Part shown: piece after piece, positions 12,401 to 23,832 of the stretch | Layout: each line of letters starts with the position of its first letter | How positions within the stretch are numbered: the first letter of the stretch is position 1 | Source of the DNA: Coprinellus micaceus | Taxonomy: Eukaryota > Basidiomycota > Agaricomycetes > Agaricales > Psathyrellaceae | Direction of reading: 5' to 3' | Assembly (NCBI GenBank): GCA_951394405.1 | Contig: OX596335.1 | Location: 2,914,001 to 2,978,000, forward strand | Length of the DNA: 64,000 bases | Notes under the pieces: generated by a model | Databases searched by the model: none | Told to the model about the DNA's origin: nothing | The model's input: the letters and a program-made list of their open reading frames with translations, nothing else | Translations under genes and position numbers: made by a program

Positions 12401-15400
12401 GATATCGTCACCCTTGGGAGATAAGGATCGACGGATGCGTCTTTCAAGGACTGCCAGTACTCCTTGGCGGTTTCGATGCTTGATACAGGCGCAGTCTTCC
12501 AGTACGGTGGGTCGTAGTCGGAAAGACTCCAGAGATAAATAGGCGCCTCGGTGTTGAAGAACCAGTAAGTAGGGGCAGCATGGGGGGTGCTGGGCGTCCA
12601 GCCCTCGTCCGTGTGGAGATCGAATGCAGTGGGGTGCTTTTCGTGGGGGAGGCAGGTCAGCCAAGGCTCCTTGGAGGTAGATGGCTTCAAGGCAGAAACG
12701 AGTCCAAGAGATCGAAGGATCACGAAGATGTCCAAAATGCGGGAGCGCGCTCTTGACCTGCCAACTTGAAGCTGTGTGTGTATGTTGGGCGGGAGGTCCT
12801 TCACGGGCATATTCCTCCCCCCTTCCGTGCCAAACAAGGCGGTCAGCTCCTCGTTGTGGGGCGTCAATGCCGAAATGAAGGTTGTAAAGAGTCGGATGGG
12901 AAGCTCTTGGCTGAAGTAGGTGAAATCGACGATCCGTGAGCCGGGGATAATGCTCGGCAAGGTCTGTTCTGACGCAAAGGTTTCGAGAAGGGATAGGTGA
13001 AGCGCTCGTGCGCGTGCAGCCTTCCCCACGACGAATCCGTACAACTGACCATGGGTCGTTCGTTCGGTGAGCAAGACATTTCGAATAGTGTCGTCGTCGT
13101 GAGCAAAAAGTTGGTTCGCTCGGTCGAGGTTCTTGCTCCATCGCTCCTTCTTGTCTTCACCTGGGCGCTCAAGCTGGAGGAGCTGCAGAGGAAGGATGGC
13201 GCGAGATGGGGCCGACGAATCAGCCCCGTAATCAACCGCTTCTTGAATTTTCACCACAGAGGACGTCGATGGGGTGAAGGAAGGTTGTGGACCACGGCCC
13301 ACCTCCGCCAGAAACGCATTCAGCTGTTCTTGGGCTACGATTGGCAGATAGACAACGTTCGCAGGCTTAGGGATGCCGGTGTGGGTGATGACAGATGTCT
13401 TCAGCTGTCTCAGCTTTCCCTTGCTCTCCAGGCCGTCAATTGTAAGCGCGGCGGTCCTCTTGTCCGTCCGAGTGCCCACAGGCGCACTCGTGGGTTCGCC
13501 AGCTTTCGACAGAGTCTCCAGCAGAGAGATGTGCGCATCGTAGAACTCTTTCGTCTGAATATTGACGATCCCGCCGGCGTCTTCGATGATGCGCAGAATC
13601 TCGTTTTCGCGTCGAAGGTGAGACACATTGATGCGCCTCCCAGCTGCTTTTAGGGTTGGAGCTGGTGGGGGCTGTGGTTTGGCGTGTGCGAGAGGTATTC
13701 CCTGTTCCGCTACTGAAGTTAATAATGCAGTAGCTGGCGTCACAGGTGATTCCGTGCCGGCAGCGTCCATCAGGTCTGGAGGGTGGAGCTTAGCGAGGGC
13801 ATCTGGAAGTGCTGGCCCGGAAACAGGTGGTTCAAGAAGAGTCGGTCCGAGAGATGGCGGCACGGGAGAATCCCCTAACGCAGCTCCCAGCCGCCGCGTG
13901 TTCGAGGGTGTTGAGCGAGCCGATGCCTGATCATGCTGGCTTGAAGCAACGGGGGTTGGCCGTGTTGTAGGCTCCTCAGGCTGAAGCACGAGCCCAGAAT
14001 ATGCATTCGTCTCCACTGGCTCTGGGTCAACTTCCTTGCATTTGCCCCTGGTCCTGGGCTTCTTCGCGGCGGAGGGTACCTCATCCTCTGGGGCACCGAC
14101 CTTCCTTTTGGCAGCTCGGCCGCGTCGCTTTGGAGGTAAACTGGATTCGGGGTCAAGCCCGGCATGTCCTTCGGGCGCTGGTGTCTCCGGAGGCGTCTGG
14201 TCCTGCTTAACCCGGCCACGTTTTCTGGGTACTGAAAAGGTGTCAGGAAGATACCAGACGCCTCGGTTGGTTCGCTTACCCGGTGACGCTTCCTCTCCTT
14301 TTTCCTCTCCTCGTTTTCTCTTCCTCGTGCCTGCTTCCTTGGGTGGATGCTTACGAGGCCTCCCTTTCTTGACCGTGCCATCGGGAAGAATAGGATTTTT
14401 GTACACCTTTTTGGCTTTCTTAATTGGGACACGACCAACACGGTGGAATGTGTCTTCGAATTTGTGCAAGTCTGTGGTCTCGTCGAAGAAGAGCGTTTCC
14501 AGGTGCGATGCAAAGTCGCCAGACTCAGTGATGTCGAGGTCGCCGTAGCCTGCGGAGGTCTTGTCCAGTTGCTCCGCGGCCACGAGCTTTTGATATGCCG
14601 CAACAGTGTAATAACGATGTCGCCGCTCTCGACCGCTGGTTTCCATCAAACCTGCGATGCCAATGTCCGCAAGGTGCTTGGGAGGTTGGTATTTTTCTGC
14701 TCGTGCAAGAAAGAGCTCGATCGTCCGCTTGTCAAAGTTCCCCAGAGCGCTGGACAGTTGCTAAACAGAGACGGTCACGCATAGTTAGGAAGGATGGGAT
14801 TCAACGCGCACATTCAGTGTCATCCCCACGGTCCCCGATTCCTCGAGCAAGTCGATGATCTGCTTGTGGATAGTGATGTTGGCCTTGACACTACTCTCAT
14901 CCCCTACGAAGACTGAGTCGGTGGGCACATGATGACCAGTACGAAGCGCCTACCGACAAAATCATCATCCTTCCCGTCATCAGCCTGAATAATCACAGTG
15001 GTGCCATCGTCTCGAGGGGCAGCTCCTGTGCCCTCGCTTACCAGGCGGAAGCATTTGACGGTGCTGCCATTGGAGTTCTTCCTGTTGCTCGGAACTATCA
15101 CCTTCTCGATAACACCCTGTTGGATTAATTCGCGGATTCGACTTTGGAAGAACCTCCGGTCGGTTTTAGTTGGGTTCGAGAATCCCTGGACGGATGTGAG
15201 AAGCACAGTCCTGCGTAGGTCCAGGGAAAACCCACCAAGGTGATAAGGAGGTTGTTTGCTGCGTGGATTTGGTTCTGGGAAGCTCTCAAAAGCTTGACGA
15301 CTCGAGCTTTGACTAGGGCCAAACTGGAGAGATGGCGGCTGTCAATGGGGCTGAAGTGTAGTACATCGTCATTCCTCTCTTCAACTTCTTCCGCATCTGG

Positions 15401-16320
15401 GACTTCCACTTTCGTGCCCGTCTCCTCTGCTTTGTCCTCCTCCTCACGTATGGCCTGCCACGCTGGACTGCGGTCGTAGAAATATTTATGGATGCAGAAA
15501 TGGGTCCCGACACCCCCTCGGCGAACCTTGGCACTGCAGGAGTGAGAAACGAGAAAACAAACAAGGTGATGCAACGTACACAAGATCCATCTCCGTCAAC
15601 TGTTTGATGAGGTAAAAGCAGGTCTTCTGGTCATACTTCGACCTCTGGCCAAGCTGAACCACGGTTACACCGTCGTCTCTTCCCCGAGTAATAATCTGTA
15701 GCGCGGAGTACACCATTGGGCTCATACGGGAAGACTATGAATCGGGTCAGGCCTTTCAATATTGGGGCGTTTGGTGATCCTTACTCGAATGTGCGACCCA
15801 GTAACAGCCGCGAAGATAGCTTGTGGTTCAACTGCAATCCTCAACCTATCTCCGTAGACATCTACAAGTTCCTCCAACGGCGTAGTTTTAGCATTGGGGA
15901 TTGGTTCCAACTGGGCAGGCTGAGTTTCGACGTGCTCCTGGCCTGAGGCTTTCGCCTTTCGCTTCGCACTGGTCTGGGGCGCCACCCAGACTTCTGATGT
16001 ATTGCCCTCTGGTACAAGGCCGACAACGACGGTCGGATGCTGGACCACCAACGACCAGATAAACGAGCAGAACATCGGATCTGAGTTCTGCAGCATGCCC
16101 CTCCCAGAATGGGCGTAGAAGCCGGCGACGAAGTCATTTAGACGTGAGACATTGCATCCTATGGAACGAGAGCCGCTGTTAGGGAAAAGGAAACATGGGT
16201 TCGACTGGAATCGAACCCCCCCCTCCTCATTCATAGCTCCGCTTAGGACACTTTTGAAGACATACCGAGGTCGCCATCGAAAGAAAGCTCGCGAAGACAG
16301 TGGTGGAGGAGCTCATCCAT
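9410..16320 (-). CDS. TFC3: TFIIIC B-block-binding subunit (Tfc3/Sfc3, tau138 type)
   Basis: Largest subunit of the RNA polymerase III factor TFIIIC; it binds the B-box of tRNA genes. Thirteen exons (12 introns) give about 2,050-2,100 residues. The N-terminus MDELLHHCLRELSFDGDL is the family start and fixes the ATG at 16318-16320. Winged-helix modules follow (VYSALQIITRGRDDGVTV; CFYLIKQLTEMDLV; GTHFCIHKYFYDRSPAW; FFQSRIRELIQQGVIEKV). The huge exon at 11226-14760 encodes basic AT-hook-like stretches (KKGRPRKHPP, PRKRGRVKQ, PPKRRGRAAKR) and an extended middle domain. The C-terminal part contains the conserved GILSKSQRDPQKQRPGRQL block and ends WFLGDRCWFQV at the TAA at 9410-9412. Intron 1 (16265-16159) carries a perfect B-box sequence, described separately. 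One intron of 37 nt (about 10384-10348) is unusually short and was placed because it restores the frame. Confidence 0.94.
16207..16217 (-). promoter_or_regulatory. Perfect TFIIIC B-box match inside intron 1 of TFC3
   Basis: Read on the minus strand the sequence is GGTTCGATTCC, an exact match to the B-box consensus GGTTCGANTCC. It is half of a hairpin: GGGTTCGA (16197-16204) and TCGAACCC (16211-16218) with a 6-nt spacer. It lies in the 107-bp first intron of the gene for the protein that recognises this sequence. No A-box at tRNA spacing and no acceptor stem were found, so it is not a tRNA gene. Function as an extra-TFIIIC site is inferred. Confidence 0.55.
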
Positions 16321-16839
16321 ATTTTCGGGACGCCAGTGGCTGATTCAAGATGCGTTGATCTTGGGGTGGCTAGCGATATAGCCCTATGCCCGAATAACCC
16401 AGCCCTAGATGTTGGTCTAGGATCTTGCGTTTGCCAGGATGGCCGGTAGACGACCGCGCAATGGATGGGACGATGGTGAAGCGCTTGCGCAGGTCGAAGA
16501 GATTTGTGCTCGATGACGGAGAGTGAATGGTGCCGCTGATGATTCAGTGTGACCGTGTGACACCGTGACAGAATGTCCAAGCGTGCCCAACGCAACACGG
16601 TGCAGTCAAAGAACAGAGGAAATGCCGAATCCCAATGCTATTAGATCCATGAGAAGTGGTGTGAGGGTCGTAGTACAATACATGGATGGTATAATATGGT
16701 AGAGGTCTGTGACGACCGTTTTGCGTGTCTAAACGATCCGGATGGCCGTCTCTAATGATGTCGTAAATACAAAAGGGGGGAGGGGTAAAGGGGATGGTGA
16801 AGAGGAAAGGGAGGGAAAGGCGCATCTATACGTCGTCCA
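16321..16839. other. Intergenic region: TFC3 promoter and UPS2-like 3' UTR
   Basis: About 520 bp. It should hold the TFC3 promoter at its left part and the 3' end of the PRELI-like gene at its right. A purine-rich tract (about 16772-16820) is visible. No open frame with coding character was seen. Confidence 0.6.
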
Positions 16840-17490
16840 TCATGCCGCGACTGCCTGCAAATGGCCGTGCCGTTCTTCCCAAAGCGCCCGCAAAACGTCG
16901 GTGAACGCAGTCTTCCCTAGCTGTGCATTCTGCTCAAACCGCTGCACCAGCCATTTTTCAAGTCCGTTGGCGGCTGTTTGCCAGAGTCTCGTTCGGGCTT
17001 GAACCTCGGCCGTCTGACTGAAGTTTGTCCGGTGGGGGCCCTCTGGCGTATAGCGAACAACTTCGTAGCAGGTGGCAAACTGGGATAGGGAAAGGTTTAC
17101 AGAGGTGATGCTGGCATCCTGGGTCGCAGGGTCCACAAAGCAAACTTCTCGTACGAAGGCGTCCTCTGATCCACCAAACAACTACAGGAGCGGGATCAGC
17201 AGGATATTGGGGAAACGTAGGAAGCATTACGCACCTTGACTACCCATCGAGGAGCCTTCTGCTTGCATCCCAGTATCCGTTCCGTCCTGATGATTCCAGT
17301 TTCTGGGTCTACTGAGCGATCGATTACATCGACACTGACAACATGTGTGCACTTGGGGTTGGGGTATTTCCTCCACATTCCAATGACAACATGGGACCAG
17401 GGGTGCCTATCGTCAAGTTCAGTGGATTGCGTTGAGACGGAGGGCCACAACAACTCACTCGTATTGGAAGAGTTGCGAGAAGATGTGCAT
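16840..17490 (-). CDS. UPS2: PRELI/MSF1-family lipid transfer protein, Ups2/PRELID3-like
   Basis: Intermembrane-space phospholipid transfer protein; Ups2-type members move phosphatidylserine between mitochondrial membranes in complex with Mdm35. Three exons (17490-17459, 17406-17235, 17181-16840) encode exactly 181 residues, the usual family length. The start MHIFSQLFQYEHPW matches the family N-terminus, which acts as the import signal. Conserved features include WRKYPNPKCTHVVSVDVIDR, RTERILGCKQKAPRWV, FVREVCFVDP, EVVRYTPEGPHRT and LEKWLVQRFEQNAQLGK. The RTER...KQ..P.W pattern resembles Ups2/PRELID3 more than Ups1/PRELID1. Mdm35 is not in this window. Confidence 0.9.
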
Positions 17491-18060
17491 GTTGTATTAC
17501 GAGCGGTATGAGACGCAATAATATACAGAGAGAGAGAGAGAGAGAGAGAAACGAAAGGAAAAGAAGGAAACGGCGGAGTCGTGTGGATAGTGGAGGAAGA
17601 GGAGGAGCACTGCTTCGGCGGCGACCAACAAAAATTGCGCACCACCCGCGGCATCACGGCCGGCTGATGTCGCAACCCTGGACGACCCGAGTAATGTTAG
17701 GGGCTTTACATTTATCACATGCTCAGCCTCCCACCACTGCACTCCCTTGCAGTTGGCTTGGGTTCCTGGGTCGCGGGGGTGGGTGGTACATAACCACAGA
17801 TTCAAGCGACTCATGGCCTTCCAAAGGAGTGATGAGCATACGCATGAGCACCTTTGATGGGAAGTGTGGGGTTCCGTGCCACGGCTGATGGTGCCTTGGG
17901 CGCCTAACGGCGCTTACCCCTAGCAATTCCCACTGAGGCGTCTGATTAACATATCCCCCCATAGCTTCTTCACGGGTACGGGGCGAACAAAGCGCAGATT
18001 CCACAGGTGATGAAGGGGGTATTGATGGAACACATAGGTCTAAATTTATATCAGCGGTGG
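17491..18060. other. Intergenic region upstream of the UPS2-like gene
   Basis: 570 bp containing the UPS2-like promoter, a GA microsatellite at about 17526-17549, and the 3' flank of the ABC transporter gene. No further gene seen. Confidence 0.6.
17526..17549. repeat. (GA)n microsatellite
   Basis: A run of about 11-12 AG/GA dinucleotides, 36-59 bp upstream of the UPS2-like start codon (CT-rich on the coding strand). It may act as a GAGA-type nucleosome-free tract. Confidence 0.9.
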
Positions 18061-20805
18061 CTACAACCCATCAGCGGCCGCAAGGGCCTTTAGTTCTGCC
18101 AACCGCTCACGCATCTTGGGACTAGAGAACAGTCAGTTGGGGTCAGGAAGAACAATATGAAGAGTACTTACACCTCCAGCAATTTATTCTCCAGAGCTTG
18201 CTTCTCCTCCTGAAGAGCCAACCTTTTCTCGGCATCAAGCTTCGTGCTGTTTAATAAGGTCAGCACGAATATCAGTCGAGCCGTGGATGAGAGGCTCACA
18301 ATACATATCCTCCCTGGCCATCATAATGGAGGATCAGGGAGTGGTATTTCCAGAGCGAAGGCCGATGCGAGACGGTCAACAGGGTGATACCGAGCTTTGT
18401 CGCATGCTCCATCATCTGGCCCTCCACCTCCAGAGGGACCAGGGAGGTAGCTTCGTCGAGCACAGCATACTAGCAATCTATCAGCAAATTGAGGGGCGAC
18501 TACCAGGACCTCGCGCTTACTTTGGGTGCGTGATAGAACAGGCGCGCCCACGCGATCTTCTGCTGATCACCGCCACTCAGCGCCTCCCTCCATTCCCGCG
18601 CCGCATCCCATCCACCCTCCCGGTCCACAACACCCTCCATCTGCACCATCGCCAAGATCATCAACAAGTTCGTATCGGTTACTCCGCCTGTACCGTTATG
18701 GTCAGCACCGGCATCCACGGAAAGGGTCAAAGAAATGTAGGGACTTACGAGCCTCCATGTCCGCCTTCGAGTGTGGATATATCACTTGGTCCCGCAGGGT
18801 GCCGAGTGACAGATACGGCCTTTGCGGAATCAGGATGAACTGTGATGATGGTGGCTTGCGCACGACTCCGCCGTAGACTGGCCACAAACCCCCGAGGATG
18901 CGGAACAGTGAGGACTTGCCGCAACCGTTCGGTCCAACAATGAGAAGATGCTGCCCAGGCTTTACATGGAAGCTCAAGCTGCGAACGAGAATGTCACCGT
19001 TTGGTGTAACGATGGGAACGTTTTGAAACTCGATTTCATCCGACTCAATGACCTTGCCACGACCCTGGAGCACTGGGACAAGTTAGCAAACGCGGGCGGG
19101 GCAAAACTGAGGTCCTCACGCTTCGCGTTCTCCTCCGAGGACGCCGCGCTCACAAGAGCTTTCTCAAACTTTCCAGCCCGAATGTCGCCCATGGTCTCCA
19201 ACAACTCCGCAACACGAGCTGTATAACCAGCGAGCTCGGCCAAGTCCTTGTACGAGTACATGACTCGACCAAAGGCATCTACCAGAAATGTCAGGATCCA
19301 AGGTTTGGAAAACCGCTGAACCAAACCTACCAGATGAGGATAGGAGAAGGCGCCTGTTTGTGACGAATCCTTCAGTCCGACTGCCCATGTCGATGGCCTG
19401 AACTCCTGGGATCTTGACGAAAACAGGAATGGCACAGAGAATGAGCTGAAAGTGGTAGTGTAAGTAAGCGAACCAAGGATGGATGCGTAGGGAGCTTACA
19501 CCAAAGCTTCCCCATAGCCACTTGATAACACCCTCTTCTATACAGCCAAACCACCATCTCGAGTTGAGCAATCGATGTTCGTGCTCCATCACACCAGCAT
19601 GCTCTCGCTCCACGAGCAATTTCTCTGTATGTTCTCCCCCCATGAAAGCAACCTCCTCCGAGAACTCAGCGAGGCGCGAGTGCGTATGTCGGAAAGACCC
19701 CGCGAGCTGGGCGGAGAGAGCAGCGTACATGCCGAATGGAGGGGTCAAATATCGCACTACGGTCCAATATCAGTTGAGAAATAAGTCCCTGAGAAGGAGC
19801 GGAACTCACGAAGAACCGCGGTACTGTTGACGAGGAAGGTCAGGCCCATGAGACCCTCCGCTCCTACGTTTTGCGACAACTGGTAGTTGTATAGAATAAC
19901 ATCCAGGACGGGTTTTGCGAGGTTGGAGTAGATAGCAGCAAGATGCGTCGAGAACCGCTGGATGTCGACAGTGATCATTTGGTCTGGATTCTTAATTCGG
20001 TCGTCGAGGTTAGCTGGGTGCCATTATGAGCAGAATGAAAAGCAGATCTGGGAGTGGATGACTCACAAAGCTTGTAGTACACCTTGCCGTCGGGCCCTTG
20101 GTCCTCGTCGCCCAGATACTGCCCAATGATTTCCTTGGTGAGGCGAGTGCGATACGCAATAGCGAGCTTGTTCTGAACATAGCTCAGCCAGCTGTTAGTC
20201 CATGTTGCAGGAATGGCGACGAGAAGCCATCGAACGATATTCCAGAAGAATTCCACAGGTTTTGCGCGAACCAAACTGGCAACAATCCTATGAAGGGGAA
20301 ATGAGGATATGCGGATATCTATGAAACCAGTGTACCCACTTTCCGTCCAATGCAGCCACATAAAGTGAGATGGCCGTGCGGAATACAAGCAGGCTGGAGT
20401 GCATAGCCAACAGTAAAGCTTCCTTCGACCTGATTCCAGGAATTGCTATCCGTAGGATGTTTCCCAGTCGACGGTAAAACACCGCATCGACCTATGCATT
20501 CATAGGCGGCCTCATTTAGTTTTACCAAAGCAGAACCCAGTCCAGGATCCACTCACCGCAACCTTGGCGGGCTTGCCTGGCTCGAGTCCCTTGTTCGTCC
20601 TGCCCTTCCCCTTCTTTGAACTGTTATCATCTGCCCCTTTCCGTGATCCACCAGACAAGCTCAGATACGTAGATCCAAGGACATAAAACACAAAGGCGAT
20701 GTTCAACGCGCATTGGACGGCTGGCCGATGTGCAGCATATGTTTTGTTGAACTGAGCAAGCCGTTGCTTGAGAGCTTGGGATCGTTGCGTTGACAGTACC
20801 GTCAT
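18061..20805 (-). CDS. PXA1: Peroxisomal ABCD-family half-transporter (Pxa1/ALDP type)
   Basis: Half-size ABC transporter (TMD-NBD) that imports activated long-chain fatty acids into peroxisomes; it works as a dimer with a second half. About ten exons, roughly 750 residues. An N-terminal segment ([19 protein letters not shown]) precedes a Lys/Gly-rich linker. The ABCD-type transmembrane core follows ([33 protein letters not shown]; the EAA-like motif [36 protein letters not shown]). The NBD has Walker [10 protein letters not shown], signature [15 protein letters not shown] and Walker [10 protein letters not shown] (split by an intron). The residues after Walker B read SLVPLEVEG, where I would expect SAV followed by an acidic D-loop neighbourhood. 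The C-terminus is a coiled coil ([20 protein letters not shown]) ending at the TAG at 18061-18063. The partner half-transporter is not in this window. Confidence 0.92.
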
Positions 20806-21041
20806 GCGAACTCAGGATATCTTGTCGTAAGGCCGATTCGAGTGTGTGGAAACGCCGTCTGGTACTCGGCGAGATGGTTGAAGACACAAATGCTGGTGAT
20901 ATCGAGCGTTGGTGAAGACATCGCGCTCAAACAGAGAGGAGCAAGCATGTGAATACGGTTCTTAGCCTTGCGGGCCGGTTCGCCGCGTGTCACGGTCATC
21001 ATCCACAAGGAGCAGGCGTTTACACATCGACTACTCAGTAT

Positions 21042-22166
21042 TTAGTCGAACTTGCCTCCCTCCCTCCTCGCTTTAATCCACCGAACGGCCTCGCTCCAAT
21101 CGCGAACCCTCCACAACGGCGCACCCTCCGGAATTGGGACGGTCTCCCTTTTCCAGAACTCCTCCCCCTCTTTCTTCAGACGAATATCGTACGTCGTATC
21201 TTCCATCGCGTCTGCAGGGGTGCACATTCGCTTATTCCATTCGTAGTCACCGAAAAGGAGTGTAGGCACAGGTTTCGCGGCAGACGCGCAAGAAACGGCG
21301 TTCTCCGCAGAGTCGTCGATGAGGAGGACAGCCTTCAAGTCGTTACAAACCTGTAATATAGCATTGAGTTCGAACACAACAGGCGTGCGCGTTCGGGACT
21401 TACATCCGCCTTACTCAACTTGGTCACAACCTCGTGCCCTTTCTTGTGTGCGTCCTTGAATTGGCCAGTGCAAATGATGGTTTCGAACGTTCCTGGATTG
21501 GGATGAGCTTCGCCACGAGGAATAGTTCAACACGGTGCACCAGGGAAGTTGCGGTCTACCCATTTCCAGCTCTCATCCGCGGTATCCTCTGACCGTGCAG
21601 TGACGATGATCAGGCGAAACCCCAGCTGCTTGAGACTTTCTACACCCTCCCTCGCCCCAGGAACAGGTTTGGTGTTGTAGATGCGATCAGTGCGATAATA
21701 CTCGCGGACCTTGAGATGGGTTTCTTGGGGAGTGCCCCAGTATGGATTCTACGCGATTTCAGACAGTGAGTGGATGATGTTGGACCTGGACGAATACCTT
21801 CCAATAGTAGTAATCTAGTAGGAGGGGGTCAAAAGCCCGAAATGAATTCAACGGCGCGGCAACTTGAACCCACATAAGAAGTCGGCCACTTGCATGTCAG
21901 TCCCGTAAACATTGTTGTGCCCTAAATGAATTATCTCAGTTCAAAAAGCCCACGAAACGACTGCGCCACGTACATTCAGCGACAGAAAGGTTAGTTTGGC
22001 TCAAAACGTCGTCAAGGTCAATAGCGATGAGAGGCCCTGCTGGAGGAGCTGAGGAGGGAAACTCGGTGAGGTTCTCAACTGCCTCGAGCTCTGCTTCGTT
22101 CTGAGTAGGGACCTCTGGCCCAGTGGCAGGTGCCTCGAGCTCGTGAACAGAGGCGGCAACAGACAT
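21042..22166 (-). CDS. HAD-fold protein, 5'-nucleotidase-like (predicted phosphatase)
   Basis: Predicted soluble HAD-superfamily protein of about 290-300 residues in five or more exons. Motif I is DLDDVLSQTN (nucleophile Asp and general acid Asp), motif II is in FRLIIVTARSED, and motif IV is LLIDDSAENA. Between them are NPYWGTPQETHLKVREYY, KPVPGAREGVESLKQLG and ICTGQFKDAHKKGHEVV, and near the end LLFGDYEWNKR. The gene resembles fungal NT5C-like HAD proteins, but I cannot assign a substrate. The start MSVAASVHELE (ATG at 22164-22166) precedes an acidic, Pro/Ala-rich leader of about 45 residues. It stops 236 bp upstream of the ABC transporter start on the same strand. Confidence 0.8.
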
Positions 22167-22385
22167 AATGGCTCGGGGATGAGATCGCAATATGACTCCT
22201 GAGTACCGCTCATTGGCACCATACGCGCCGTTGGGGCATCACGCTGATCTCGACGCGATACGGCCGCCGGCATCCGAGTCAAAATGGATCTATGTGATCT
22301 TATCTACTATCGCAAGCATGCACTGTACAATTGGTTGTATTAGGGGCGATGGAGAAAGTATCATCGCAAAGCGAATAGGGCCTTA

Positions 22386-23055
22386 TTAGACCACTTGATC
22401 GACCTATGAGCACAACATTAGCCTTCCTTGCAGATTGTGGCGAAGCCGATCGACCTACCTTTCCTGATTGGACGTCATACGTCCACCCAGTGATCTTGGT
22501 CTCCTTCAGGACGAGTGGGTTTCCCTGAAGGAACTTGACGTCGTCTTTGACGCTCTGCTCGAGCTCAGAGAACTCCAAGAACGAATCGATCTTCTCAACT
22601 TCCCTCTCCACCCTGGTGTCGCCGGGCGCAGCATCCTTGACAATGGCCTTGAGCTGGTCTGTGGAGAATGTAAGCATTCCGCACCCGGTGTGGTGGAAGA
22701 CGGCGATCTCGCGGGTTCCAAGGAGGCGCTGGGAGACGACGATGCTGCGGAGTGCTTCCTTACTTGACGGGAATAAGCTGAAGTCGAAGGAAGTTCGTGG
22801 AGGACTCACGCGGAACCCCCGGCGTTGCGGATGATATGAGCCTCGCCGAGCTCAACTCCAAGTTGGCCCGCAGGCTCAATACGAGCATCCATGCATGTCA
22901 CTGTAGGTCGCGTATGAGAATTTCTTTCCAACGACGGTAGTATCAGACACACCAATGGTCAGGTGCTTCGAGGGAGGGAGAGCCAAGGCTCCCTTCGTAA
23001 AGGTGCTAACATAGGCAGCATTCCTCTCGACGAAGTGTTCGTGGTTTGCAGACAT
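22386..23055 (-). CDS. Beta-class carbonic anhydrase
   Basis: Reversible hydration of CO2 to bicarbonate, zinc-dependent. Four exons give about 175-180 residues. The product begins [19 protein letters not shown], then [24 protein letters not shown] (intron inside Val), which contains the first zinc Cys and the catalytic Asp/Arg pair. [12 protein letters not shown] follows, then [18 protein letters not shown] and [11 protein letters not shown] with the zinc His and Cys. After [10 protein letters not shown] a short last exon adds VDQVV and a stop at 22386-22388. The compact size and KHLTIVTCMDAR/HTGCGM spacing fit the short beta-CA branch (clade D-like) that is common in fungi, rather than the longer Nce103/Can2 type. 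No targeting signal is obvious, so it is probably cytosolic. Confidence 0.9.
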
Positions 23056-23832
23056 ATTCAGGATGACGCAGAGGGACGTTGAAGTGAAGCCACTCCTTTT
23101 AAGGAGCGCTACCTTTCCCGCTTTATACCTATTCGGATGGTACATGGTGAATAATTGCGCCATCCGAGGCGGACTTGGTTCGATCTGGTCCAATGGGGGA
23201 GATTACTAAGGTCGAGATAATTCCGAGAGAGGGTGAAGGTAGGGAAGTCGCCAAGTGTTTTATTTCGACCCTGGAGCGCGCTATCTCCAGGATTGATACA
23301 GCATGTGAAGGTGCCCCAAGTCCAAAGGGGCAGCGCTAAAGTTGGGAGGAGAGGGCTTTTGGTGTGTCGCATGATGCCTTGCCTTGTGTGAGCTTTTTTT
23401 GTTTTGTTTTGTCTGACATGTCTCCTCTGAAAGGAAATGTGTCCCTTACCTCGGTCGGGTAGTGGGGCGCAGATTCAATAAACGAGGACATCATCTGTAC
23501 ATCGACCTTCAGCCAATTCAGACTCGTCGGTCAAGGGCGGGACTTTCGAATCATCTACGCATTCGTGCGATTCACGTCAAATTCGTCGATTATTTGGACT
23601 ATAAGATAGACTGAAGGGGGGCAGATCCCCCGCTATCCGCCCCTTTTCTACCCGTAGCGCAAACGCGGAGGGTGAGCGACGCGACGCGCCGCAATTAAGC
23701 GAAGACGTGACAAGGATAGGAGCAGTTGCCTTTTTTGGATAGATCGCGTGTTCATGTGATACCCCCTTGCGACATAGGATTTAGACGTCACAACGACTGC
23801 TCGCTTGAACCAACGCTGCTTCCTCGGTCCAA
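23056..23832. other. Divergent promoter region, carbonic anhydrase / RINT1
   Basis: 777 bp shared upstream region of two divergent genes. Contains a T-rich stretch (about 23394-23413) and a GACGCGACGCGCCGC stretch (about 23677-23691). No coding frame with conserved content seen. Confidence 0.6.

Noticed and set aside
12997..14784. Long plus-strand frames opposite the TFIIIC gene
   Set aside because: They are antisense to a conserved GC-rich coding exon and have no recognisable domain content.
16190..16290. tRNA gene or tRNA pseudogene around the B-box
   Set aside because: No A-box at the required distance, no acceptor stem and no anticodon arm could be drawn; only the B-box half-hairpin is present.
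18287..18838. Plus-strand 183-codon frame
   Set aside because: Antisense to the ABC transporter nucleotide-binding domain, whose motifs are on the other strand.
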